NCBI GenBank assembly: GCA_947176475.1
Contig: CAMWQX010000075.1
Location: forward strand, 1 to 6,220
Length of the DNA stretch: 6,220 nucleotides
Direction: 5' to 3'
Source of the DNA: an uncultured Bacillota bacterium
GTDB taxonomy: Bacteria > Bacillota_I > Bacilli_A > RF39 > UBA660
Part shown: positions 1-5,576 of the stretch, in pieces
Layout: each line of letters starts with the position of its first letter
Position numbering within the stretch: position 1 is the first letter of the stretch
Made by a program: the position numbers and the translations under genes
The notes under the pieces: generated by a model
Seen by the model: only the letters and a program-made list of their open reading frames with translations
The model's database searches: none
Told to the model about the DNA's origin: nothing

Positions 1-1
1 G

Positions 2-10
2 TGTTATAAT
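2..10 (+). promoter_or_regulatory. Extended -10 promoter element for the metal exporter gene
   Basis: TGTTATAAT is a perfect extended -10 (TG at 2-3, TATAAT at 5-10). The -35 lies outside the window. Transcription would start near base 17, leaving a leader of about 18 bases before the ATG at 35. That is too short for a yybP-ykoY-type manganese riboswitch, so if this is the main promoter, any metal control must act through a DNA-binding regulator. The GGAGG at 23-27, seven bases before the ATG, is a strong ribosome binding site. Confidence 0.6.
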
Positions 11-34
11 CAACTTGCAATTGGAGGAATAAAA

Positions 35-862
35 ATGTTGGATATAATTTTGGATACTTTAATTGATTCTTTAAAAATGTTGCCATTTTTATTTGTAGCA
101 TTTTTACTAATTGAATTAATCGAACATAAATTTAGTGATAAAACTAAGAAGATAATTTCATCATCGGGAAAGTTTGGACCATTCTTAGGCGGCGTTCTTG
201 GAGCCGTTCCTCAATGTGGTTTTTCTGTATTAGCTACCAATCTATATGTAACGAGAATTGTATCTCTAGGAACATTAATAGCCATCTATTTATCCACTAG
301 TGATGAAATGTTACCAATTCTTATTTCCCATAATGTACCAATATCCGAGATTATAAAACTTATATCTATAAAAGTTGTTATAGGATTAATTTTTGGTTTT
401 ATTATTGATTTAATTTATCATAATAAAAAGAAGAGTGATTTTCACATATGTGAAGACAGTGATTGTGATTGTGAGGAATCAATTATCAAATCTAGTATCA
501 TTCACACTCTAAAAACAATTAGCTTTATTGCTCTTATAACATTCTTACTAAATATCTTATTTGCATACTTTAATGAAGATGTTATAAAAAATATCGTATC
601 CCAAAATAAAATACTTACTCCATTCATATCTTCTTTAATTGGACTTATTCCAAACTGTGGATCATCTGTTATGATTACGGAACTATATTTAAATAATGTT
701 ATAACTCTTGGAAGTACTATGGCTGGTCTTCTAACGGGAAGCGGAGTTGCAATCCTCGTCTTATTTAAATCAAATAAAAATATCAAAGAGAATTTAGTAA
801 TTCTTTCGTTAATCTATTCAATTGGAGTAATATCCGGAATAATTATAAACTTTGTTATATAG
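35..862 (+). CDS. Putative heavy-metal/manganese exporter, 10TM (ArsP_2/DUF2899-like) family
   Basis: This 275-residue integral membrane protein probably moves a metal ion or oxyanion out across the cytoplasmic membrane; members are annotated as putative arsenic efflux or manganese transporters. I count about eight hydrophobic segments in two halves. Each half carries a matching motif: GAVPQCG at residues 56-62 and GLIPNCG at 203-209. Each is followed by a similar stretch ending in S/T-L-G (77-79 and 224-226). The halves align without gaps at an offset of 147 residues, which indicates an internal duplication; the Pro and Cys in each motif are likely pore or substrate residues. Between the halves, residues 131-152 form a hydrophilic loop starting KKK and containing His137, Cys139, Cys144 and Cys146, a plausible metal-binding site. 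The start is set by GGAGG at 23-27. No strong terminator follows. The family call comes from the paired P-x-C-G motifs and is recalled from memory; the substrate is not determined. Confidence 0.75.
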   Translation: MLDIILDTLIDSLKMLPFLFVAFLLIELIEHKFSDKTKKIISSSGKFGPFLGGVLGAVPQCGFSVLATNLYVTRIVSLGTLIAIYLSTSDEMLPILISHNVPISEIIKLISIKVVIGLIFGFIIDLIYHNKKKSDFHICEDSDCDCEESIIKSSIIHTLKTISFIALITFLLNILFAYFNEDVIKNIVSQNKILTPFISSLIGLIPNCGSSVMITELYLNNVITLGSTMAGLLTGSGVAILVLFKSNKNIKENLVILSLIYSIGVISGIIINFVI

Positions 863-914
863 AATAAAAAAAGGTACGTATTTAGGTTAAATGTTAACTT
901 CAGTTGACAAATTT

Positions 915-949
915 CCAAGTACGCTTGGTGGAATGCAACCAATATTTTT
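915..949 (+). promoter_or_regulatory. Nested inverted repeats upstream of the XRE regulator (possible operator or weak attenuator)
   Basis: Two small dyads overlap here. CCAAG (915-919) pairs with CTTGG (924-928) around TACG. TTGGT (925-929) pairs with ACCAA (938-942) around eight bases. They share TTGG, so only one could form in RNA. The second is followed by TATTTTT (943-949) and could act as a weak terminator for the exporter transcript. In DNA they lie where the -35 of the next promoter should be, which would suit an autoregulatory operator. A perfect TTGACA at 904-909 has no -10 at a usable distance. All functional readings are inference. Confidence 0.3.
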
Positions 950-952
950 AGT

Positions 953-958
953 TATAAT
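953..958 (+). promoter_or_regulatory. -10 element for the XRE/DUF4097 operon
   Basis: TATAAT is a perfect -10, with a predicted start near 965, just ahead of the ribosome binding site AAAGAGGTGA (966-975). No recognisable -35 exists 16-18 bases upstream (around 929-936 the sequence is TGGAATGC). The promoter therefore looks weak or dependent on a regulator bound to the dyads beside it. Confidence 0.5.
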
Positions 959-979
959 ATCGGTGAAAGAGGTGAAATT

Positions 980-1648
980 ATGAGTATCGGACAAAAACTA
1001 TCTGACCTAAGAAAAAGCAAGCATCTTTCTCAAGAAGAAGTTGCAGACAGATTAGGTGTTACTCGACAAACAATATCAAAATGGGAAACAGACCAATCCA
1101 CTCCTGATTTTGATAAAATAATTCCCATATGTGAATTATATGGATTATCATCAGATGAATTATTAGGTAATATAAATTCTGATGATACAAAAGAAAAGAA
1201 AGGTGAAGAGATAAATTCTCAAGAAGTTGAAAAAGCCAACACTATAAGAAAAAGAAAAAAATCTATGGGTATAAGTTTAGGAATATTATTCTACTTCTTA
1301 TCTGTTGTTTGGATTATGATTGCGATTCCTGTAATGATGATGAATCCCATTGTAGCATCTGCTATATTCTTACTAATATGTGGAATAGCAACATTCATAA
1401 TTGTCTTCTCATGTATGTTCTATAGTAAGGATAAAAGAGAAAAAGAGCGTGAAGAATTAAGTACTAACAAGAGACTTGCTAAACAAGTAAATGAAATAAT
1501 TGCTATGATTATTTTAATAATTTATCTAGTGATAAGTTTTACAACATTTGCTTGGCACATCACATGGATCATTTGGGTAGTATATGGATTAATTGAACAA
1601 ATCGTCAATTTAATATTTGAATTGCGAGGTGAGAATGATGCAAAATAA
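980..1648 (+). CDS. XRE-family HTH regulator fused to a four-helix membrane domain
   Basis: This 222-residue protein joins a DNA-binding domain to a membrane domain. Residues 4-63 form a classic XRE/Cro-CI helix-turn-helix; the recognition region reads GVTRQTISKWE (26-36), followed by the usual P-x-F-D-K-I-I and S-S-D-E-L-L pattern. A charged linker (64-95, ending in a basic IRKRKK cluster) leads to four hydrophobic segments at about 97-119, 122-147, 171-190 and 193-214, with a charged loop at 149-170. The DNA-binding part would sit in the cytoplasm at the membrane. The start is fixed by AAAGAGGTGA at 966-975. The stop overlaps the next gene by 14 bases, so translation is probably coupled. 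The likely role is sensing membrane state or a partner protein and controlling its own operon. In other Firmicutes, DUF4097 genes often sit with PadR plus DUF1700 membrane proteins, and this fused protein may replace that pair. The targets and signal are unknown. Confidence 0.85.
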   Translation: MSIGQKLSDLRKSKHLSQEEVADRLGVTRQTISKWETDQSTPDFDKIIPICELYGLSSDELLGNINSDDTKEKKGEEINSQEVEKANTIRKRKKSMGISLGILFYFLSVVWIMIAIPVMMMNPIVASAIFLLICGIATFIIVFSCMFYSKDKREKEREELSTNKRLAKQVNEIIAMIILIIYLVISFTTFAWHITWIIWVVYGLIEQIVNLIFELRGENDAK

Positions 1649-2474
1649 AGGTTTAATAATATTTTTAATTGTTATCTTAACCGTCCTTGCCTTATCCATA
1701 ACAGGTGGTATGTTTTGGCTTCTTAGCGGAAGAGGAGGATTCAGTTTCTTCCAATTTCGTTCAAGCTCTGTAAGTACTGAATTAGTTCATGATAAAACTT
1801 ACGAAAATGTCTTCAAAGAAATTACTATCGACAGTGATGCCGGAGATATCTATATTAAACAGTCTAAAACTGAAGAAGTAAGTGTAAAAATATATGGAGA
1901 AACTAGCCAATTAGACGTTAGTGATAAAGACAATTTAACAATTAAATATGTTGCTAAAAAATGTATTGGTTTTTGCTTCAATGTTCAAAAATCTAAAATA
2001 GAGATTACTTTACCAGAGAGTTTTGATGGTAAGATAAATATAGAAAATAAATATGGGGATACTTCTATAGAGGAATTCCTAAATGCCAGTGCTGATGTTA
2101 ATCATCATTATGGGGATATTAAGGTAGATGGCATAAATAAAGGTAAGATTGTTAATAAGTGTGGAGATATTGACATTGGAACTATTAATGAAGCCGAGGT
2201 AGAAAATAACTTTGGCGACATTGATATAGAAAAAATCTTATCAAGTTTAAATGTTGAAGCTGACTGTGGCGATATTGAAATCCATGAATTAACAATTGAT
2301 AAAAACTCCAAAATTGAAAACAGCATGGGTGATATATCTGTTGGTAGGACAAATGATGTATATATAGATGCTAAAACATCATTAGGAAATGTTAATGTTC
2401 GTAACAATAATTCCAAATCAGATATAACTTTAAGTATTGATAATAGTTGCGGAGATATAACAGTTAAAAATTAA
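1635..2474 (+). CDS. Membrane-anchored DUF4097-type beta-solenoid protein (LiaG-like)
   Basis: The 279-residue product has a single N-terminal membrane segment (about 7-30) followed by an extracytoplasmic domain. From residue 62 onward it repeats a short beta-strand unit of the form G-D-I-x-I. The GD (or GN) pairs fall at 70, 141, 160, 177, 194, 212, 232, 251 and 273, with a regular spacing of 17-22 from 141 on. This is typical of DUF4097/adhesin-like right-handed solenoids such as LiaG. The residue before the GD is hydrophobic, aromatic or Cys; Cys176, Cys211 and Cys272 occupy it in three repeats. Two more cysteines are at 110 and 114. GAGGTGAG (1626-1633) supports ATG at 1635 or 1638; a TTG at 1617 stays in frame but lies upstream of this site and is disfavoured. 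The gene overlaps the XRE gene and shares its operon. It is likely an envelope-stress or sensor partner of that regulator, but its molecular function is unknown. Confidence 0.8.
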   Translation: MMQNKGLIIFLIVILTVLALSITGGMFWLLSGRGGFSFFQFRSSSVSTELVHDKTYENVFKEITIDSDAGDIYIKQSKTEEVSVKIYGETSQLDVSDKDNLTIKYVAKKCIGFCFNVQKSKIEITLPESFDGKINIENKYGDTSIEEFLNASADVNHHYGDIKVDGINKGKIVNKCGDIDIGTINEAEVENNFGDIDIEKILSSLNVEADCGDIEIHELTIDKNSKIENSMGDISVGRTNDVYIDAKTSLGNVNVRNNNSKSDITLSIDNSCGDITVKN

Positions 2475-2479
2475 AAAAT

Positions 2480-2516
2480 AAGAATAGAAATTCAATAGAA
2501 TAGCTATTCTTTTTTT
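2480..2516 (+). terminator. Rho-independent terminator after the XRE/DUF4097 operon
   Basis: AAGAATAG (2480-2487) pairs with CTATTCTT (2504-2511) in an 8-bp stem with a 16-base loop, running into seven T residues (2510-2516). The loop ends with a second AGAATAG copy (2497-2503), which forms a perfect palindrome with the right arm but leaves no loop, so the outer pairing is the likelier hairpin. Confidence 0.65.
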
Positions 2517-2563
2517 ATTTAAAATCAATCCGAAAAAATATTTTTTTGTGCTTAATCCATTAA

Positions 2564-2592
2564 TTGACTTTAGTAAATTCGTATGTTAATAT
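2564..2592 (+). promoter_or_regulatory. Promoter of the two-domain transglutaminase-like gene
   Basis: TTGACT (2564-2569) is separated by 17 bases from TAATAT (2587-2592), with an extended TG at 2584-2585. Transcription would begin near 2599, only about 17 bases before the ATG at 2616. The ribosome binding site is AAGGGG at 2605-2610. The gene is therefore transcribed independently of the operon upstream. Confidence 0.6.
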
Positions 2593-2615
2593 AACTCTCA
2601 AAACAAGGGGATAGT

Positions 2616-3902
2616 ATGGAAAAATTTTGTAATGCACAAACATTTGCTAATAATTATGATAATAATGAGAAAATACCTAAGGAACTATGTAGATTAATAT
2701 TATTTACATCTTATTCCAAATGGGGTAGAAAAATTAATAGCAGAATGACTTTCTCAAACATTGCGGTATCAAAAGATATAAATGGTGAAGAATATGTTTT
2801 TAAATATAATGGAAAAACATATCCCTTTTCCATATTTTCCAATAGAGACTTACAAGAATATGATAAAAAAACTTTGTTAAGTGCAAAAAGAATTAAAGAA
2901 TGTCTAATAAGATCTTTAAAACTTGCTTGTTCTATGGATTTGGTTAACCCAAGAATAATAATAGGTAATTCTATAGTAGGAACATTTAATTTGTTAATTG
3001 CATTCCAAGAAAACGGCATAGATAAAGTAATTGATTATGCTAGAAATATCGTCATGAATAAAGATGATTATTATGAGATATTTAAATTTGATGAATTAAA
3101 TATAGCAGATAGAATGGACCTATATAATATTTACTACATAATAAATAAGTTTGGTACTTATGAATATATATACGAATATTTAATTTTTACAAAAGAGATT
3201 TTTAATGAGCTATCTAAAAATGAGACTTTTGCTTTTTTTGCTGAAAAATTTAATATAAACGGGATGAATAATCATAATTATCTTCTATTTGGAAATAACA
3301 GTGATTCTCTTTTCTTTCAAAGAGAAGATTCACATCATATGAAATATGATAAAATAATAAGAGAATTAAATAATTTCACGGAAAAACCAACGAGAAAATC
3401 AAAGCATATTAGTTATGATAAAGAAAAAGATAAATATATGTTAAAAACAAAAGATTTGGGATATATCACATTTGATTTATTATCAAATGCCATATCGAAT
3501 GGAGAAGTAAAAGAAAGACTACTTTCTACGGCAAGATATGGAAATTGTCATTACGATGTCCATATGGTAGCAAGAGCTTTAGATGATAAGGATAAAGCAT
3601 CAGCATATATTGTAGGGGGAAAATTCAAAGTAAATGACAAAGATTATTTTTATCATTCCTGGGTTGAAATAGATGAAAAAAATCTTGTTATTGATTTTAG
3701 TCACAATATAGTTATGAATAGAGATGACTATTATAAATTATTTGAAATAGTGCCCATAAGCAAAACATCCGTGTTGGAAATGGAAGATATTGTTCAAATG
3801 ACCAATGATTTAGATTTTAATTTTCACCCAATCTATCTTAACTATTTTGGCTCCGAGTTAATGAGAGATTTAAAGAAAAATGAAAAAATGTTAAAAAAAT
3901 AA
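2616..3902 (+). CDS. Transglutaminase-like (papain-fold) protein with two related halves, N-terminal half degenerate
   Basis: This 428-residue protein has no signal peptide or membrane segment and is probably cytoplasmic. The C-terminal half has the layout of transglutaminase-like cysteine enzymes: Cys311 in GNCHYD at the start of a helix, His347 in YHSWVEI, and Asp360 in VIDF, followed by NIVMNRDDYYKLF (364-376). The N-terminal half repeats this order. Residues 77-104 align without gaps to 292-319, placing Cys96 opposite Cys311, and NIVMNKDDYYEIF (144-156) matches the C-terminal tail motif, with Asp140 opposite Asp360. The His position holds Leu or Asn, so this half is probably inactive. Residues 160-260 form a helical, charged linker. 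The first 30 bases of the tail motif differ at only four positions between copies (3045-3074 versus 3705-3734). It could be a protease, a transferase or a non-catalytic binder; the substrate is unknown. Promoter and ribosome binding site are its own, and no good terminator follows. Confidence 0.7.
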   Translation: MEKFCNAQTFANNYDNNEKIPKELCRLILFTSYSKWGRKINSRMTFSNIAVSKDINGEEYVFKYNGKTYPFSIFSNRDLQEYDKKTLLSAKRIKECLIRSLKLACSMDLVNPRIIIGNSIVGTFNLLIAFQENGIDKVIDYARNIVMNKDDYYEIFKFDELNIADRMDLYNIYYIINKFGTYEYIYEYLIFTKEIFNELSKNETFAFFAEKFNINGMNNHNYLLFGNNSDSLFFQREDSHHMKYDKIIRELNNFTEKPTRKSKHISYDKEKDKYMLKTKDLGYITFDLLSNAISNGEVKERLLSTARYGNCHYDVHMVARALDDKDKASAYIVGGKFKVNDKDYFYHSWVEIDEKNLVIDFSHNIVMNRDDYYKLFEIVPISKTSVLEMEDIVQMTNDLDFNFHPIYLNYFGSELMRDLKKNEKMLKK

Positions 3903-3909
3903 AAAATAG

Positions 3910-3992
3910 CCATTTTGAACTGCGCTCATCAAAGTAGACATCAATAAAAAAAGCAATTTTAAGTAAATGATATAATTCACTCCAAAATGGGG
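3910..3992. mobile_element. Possible IS3-family end remnant or MITE-like element
   Basis: CCATTTTG (3910-3917) and CAAAATGG (3983-3990) form a perfect 8-bp inverted repeat flanking 65 bases; extended inward, 11 of 13 positions pair. Bases 3916-3940, starting TGAACTGCGCTC and ending GTAGACA, resemble from memory the terminal repeats of IS150-group IS3 elements. They are followed, as in the left end of such elements, by an extended -10 and a GGGG. No transposase is present in the 157-base spacer and no matching second IS end was found, so this would be a solo end or a short non-autonomous element. An RNA hairpin or chance dyad is the alternative. Confidence 0.35.
3968..3976 (+). promoter_or_regulatory. 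Extended -10 inside the IS-like segment
   Basis: TGATATAAT is a perfect extended -10 (TATAAT at 3971-3976). Spacing to the -35-like TAGACA (3935-3940) is 30 bases, too long, so it would rely on the extended -10 alone. It could add a second, longer transcript for the gene at 4060, or be the relic promoter of a lost transposase gene. Confidence 0.35.
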
Positions 3993-4005
3993 TTACATCA
4001 CTAAG

Positions 4006-4034
4006 TTGCATTTTTTTTCTTTTTGTACTACAAT
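4006..4034 (+). promoter_or_regulatory. Promoter of the 212-residue hypothetical gene
   Basis: TTGCAT (4006-4011) and TACAAT (4029-4034) are 17 bases apart with a T-rich spacer. The start would fall near 4041, and AAGGGGG (4046-4052) is the ribosome binding site seven bases before the ATG at 4060. This also argues against the in-frame TTG at 4006 as a start codon, since it is part of the -35. Confidence 0.6.
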
Positions 4035-4059
4035 ACAAGCCAACGAAGGGGGACATAAA

Positions 4060-4698
4060 ATGTTATATTTATTAGTATTATTAGCATCGTTACCAGCATC
4101 AATTAAAAGTGATTTATGTGAATTAGAAAAAGGACTTGATAAAATTGATCTTAACAAATTGAGGTATGTAGCAGCAACGCTTAGAGATTACGGGATAGAT
4201 ATGATTTCTCTTTTATCAGATGAGGAAAGAGAAATATTGGTTAAAAGAGGATGTGAATTCATCGCTCCGGTTGAAGATGGATTAGAAAGAATTTATACAG
4301 CTGATTTGGTTAAGTGGTATTATGAACAACTTCACTATGATAAGGAAACTATAAGTGATGCCATGAAGTTAGATGGTGCTACTCCAGAGGAAATTGAATC
4401 TGAATTTGAAAAATCAGATACTTTCTTAAGAACTGATACAACCTATGGTGATCCATATCCTGAATTTACCGATGAACAATATCAAATAGCTGTAACATAT
4501 TTAGAAGTTGAAAAATTTGTTGAGTTATTACAACAAGAAGTAGCTATGAACTTAACCGAAAAAATTGATGCAATATCAAATCTTGTTACCTACACCTTAA
4601 GTGTTTCTGCATTAAAGGGAGATAGTTTAGAAATTACTAAAGAGGAATCTCAAAATGTCTCTGATAAAGTTTTAGCTATTATTAATAAAACTCAATAA
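4060..4698 (+). CDS. Hypothetical acidic protein, 212 residues
   Basis: I do not recognise this protein. It starts with a short hydrophobic stretch (residues 2-14, rich in Leu) that lacks the basic residues and cleavage site of a normal signal peptide; Cys20 has no lipobox before it. The rest is strongly acidic and mostly helical in character, with a segment at 52-66 (LSDEEREILVKRG), a low-hydrophobicity acidic stretch around 94-140 (for example TPEEIESEFEKSD), and two likely amphipathic helices at 140-185. The C-terminus is charged, with no membrane segment. The ATG at 4060 is chosen because AAGGGGG at 4046-4052 lies at ideal spacing and a promoter sits just upstream; the longer in-frame reading from TTG 4006 would add 18 residues without a ribosome binding site. 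It is a single-gene unit closed by a strong terminator and convergent with deoD. No function is proposed. Confidence 0.75.
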   Translation: MLYLLVLLASLPASIKSDLCELEKGLDKIDLNKLRYVAATLRDYGIDMISLLSDEEREILVKRGCEFIAPVEDGLERIYTADLVKWYYEQLHYDKETISDAMKLDGATPEEIESEFEKSDTFLRTDTTYGDPYPEFTDEQYQIAVTYLEVEKFVELLQQEVAMNLTEKIDAISNLVTYTLSVSALKGDSLEITKEESQNVSDKVLAIINKTQ

Positions 4699-4721
4699 AA
4701 AATATATATTTATAACATAAT

Positions 4722-4750
4722 AAAAAAGTGTAGATTATTACACTTTTTTT
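4722..4750. terminator. Bidirectional rho-independent terminator between convergent genes
   Basis: An 11-bp stem pairs 4722-4732 (AAAAAAGTGTA) with 4739-4749 (TACACTTTTTT) around the loop GATTAT. T runs follow on both strands because the A tract on the left is the T tract of the minus strand. It can end both the gene at 4060-4698 and deoD on the opposite strand. Confidence 0.85.
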
Positions 4751-4762
4751 ACTGATTAAAAT

Positions 4763-5482
4763 TTATTTTATTATAGATTCTAATGCTAAAGTAATCATTG
4801 TATCCAAAGATGTTTCTCTTTCTTCTGGAGTAACAACAACATCAGGTTGGTACTTTGAATCGACAATGGTTGCTAACATGGAAGCTTCTCTTTCACAAAA
4901 CTTAGCAATATGCATAAGCCCGAATCCTTCCATTTCAACACACATTAACTCATCCTTAATTGGACATCTATCAATAATATCTGATATATCAACATATACA
5001 TCAAATACATCACTTGTAAAAGTTGGTCCAACTTTTAAATTAATATTCATGTCTTTAGCAGTTTCTTTAATAGTTTCATTTAAGTTTTTAGAAGATTCAA
5101 CAAAACTTTCTTCTCTTTTTATTAAAGTATTTTCAAAAGAAGAATTAGAATAAGAACCTGTCGATAAAACGACATCTAATATCTTGGCATCTTCATTCAT
5201 TGATCCTGCTGAACCAATTCTTATTATCTTTTGAACATCATAGAATTTATATAATTCATAAGAATAAATTCCGACAGAAGAAACTCCCATACCTGAACCC
5301 ATAACAGTAACTCTTACACCTTTATAATAACCGGTAAAAGCATACATATTTCTTATTTCATTAACTAACTTTGCATCAGTTAAAAACTTCTCTGCAATAT
5401 ACTTTGCTCTCAGAGGATCACCTGGAAGTAATACAATTGGAGCAATATTTTCTTTTTCAGTAACTATATGTACTGGTTCCAT
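4763..5482 (-). CDS. deoD: Purine nucleoside phosphorylase, DeoD type
   Basis: This cytoplasmic enzyme of purine salvage cleaves purine (deoxy)nucleosides with phosphate to give the free base and (deoxy)ribose-1-phosphate; the family is hexameric. The 239-residue length matches the usual ~235. Key positions are visible, compared with my memory of E. coli DeoD: His5 (donated to the neighbouring subunit's site), LPGDPLRAKYIAE (19-31) with phosphate-binding Gly21 and Arg25, Arg44 in VNEIRNM, Arg88 and Ser91 in IIRIGSAG, the nucleoside-binding VEMEG (182-186), catalytic Asp208 and Arg222. One difference is Val207, where E. coli has Ser203 next to the catalytic Asp. The start at 5482 is chosen because AGGTG (5493-5489) lies six bases before it; an earlier in-frame ATG at 5488 abuts that site, and another at 5509 lies upstream of it. 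Neighbours are a convergent hypothetical gene and the divergent yfmF-like gene; no other salvage gene is nearby. Confidence 0.93.
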   Translation of the reverse strand: MEPVHIVTEKENIAPIVLLPGDPLRAKYIAEKFLTDAKLVNEIRNMYAFTGYYKGVRVTVMGSGMGVSSVGIYSYELYKFYDVQKIIRIGSAGSMNEDAKILDVVLSTGSYSNSSFENTLIKREESFVESSKNLNETIKETAKDMNINLKVGPTFTSDVFDVYVDISDIIDRCPIKDELMCVEMEGFGLMHIAKFCEREASMLATIVDSKYQPDVVVTPEERETSLDTMITLALESIIK

Positions 5483-5504
5483 TATCATCACCTGTATAAA
5501 TGAT

Positions 5505-5510
5505 ATCATA
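5505..5510 (-). promoter_or_regulatory. Possible -10 element for deoD
   Basis: On the minus strand TATGAT (5510 to 5505) is the best -10, with a start near 5498 just before the ribosome binding site. The -35 region 17 bases upstream (TTATAA, 5533-5528) is poor. A TTGACA at 5575-5570 has no good -10 at normal distance. The assignment is tentative. Confidence 0.3.
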
Positions 5511-5514
5511 ACTA

Positions 5515-5523
5515 TGTTATAAT
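5515..5523 (+). promoter_or_regulatory. Extended -10 promoter element for the yfmF-like gene
   Basis: TGTTATAAT is a perfect extended -10, the same nine bases as at 2-10. The -35 position (5495-5500, TATAAA) is poor. The start would be near 5530, leaving a leader of about 47 bases. A second candidate -10, TATACT (5550-5555), lies closer to the gene. The element sits only a few bases from the deoD -10 on the other strand, so the two divergent promoters probably compete. Confidence 0.5.
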
Positions 5524-5576
5524 TGTCTTATAAAAAAGGAAATTTTACGTATACTATAAACTAAAGAGGTGTCAAT

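Noticed and set aside
502..786. Minus-strand open frame opposite the exporter gene
   Set aside because: It lies wholly inside the well-supported exporter gene and has no family resemblance; it is a shadow of biased codon use.
891..983. Thirty-codon open frame overlapping the XRE start as ATGA
   Set aside because: Its only ribosome site is a weak AGG, it begins upstream of the predicted transcription start, and the product has no recognisable character. A leader peptide on read-through transcripts is conceivable but unsupported.
1617..1634. TTG start giving a six-residue longer DUF4097 protein
   Set aside because: GAGGTGAG lies downstream of that TTG and at good spacing to the ATG at 1635 or 1638.
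2108..2416. Minus-strand open frame opposite the solenoid repeats
   Set aside because: Its repetitive Ile-Ser-Pro pattern is the reverse complement of the GDI repeats, not an independent protein.
2711..3019. Minus-strand open frame inside the transglutaminase-like gene
   Set aside because: It is fully contained in a gene with two recognisable halves and has no recognisable motif.
3301..3333. Imperfect hairpin (TCTCTTT with AAAGAGA, plus GTGA with TCAC) inside the transglutaminase-like gene
   Set aside because: It lies in the coding linker with no T-run and no conserved RNA motif; purine/pyrimidine-rich coding sequence explains it.
3913..3934. Small hairpin TTTGA/TCAAA after the transglutaminase-like gene
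   Set aside because: A five-base AT-rich stem with a ten-base loop and no following T-run is too weak to call a terminator.
3838..4056. Minus-strand open frame across the 3903-4059 spacer
   Set aside because: It overlaps the end of a real gene and the promoter of the next, and its translation is not like a transposase or any known protein.
4866..5153. Plus-strand open frame inside deoD
   Set aside because: It is the antisense of a strongly conserved enzyme.
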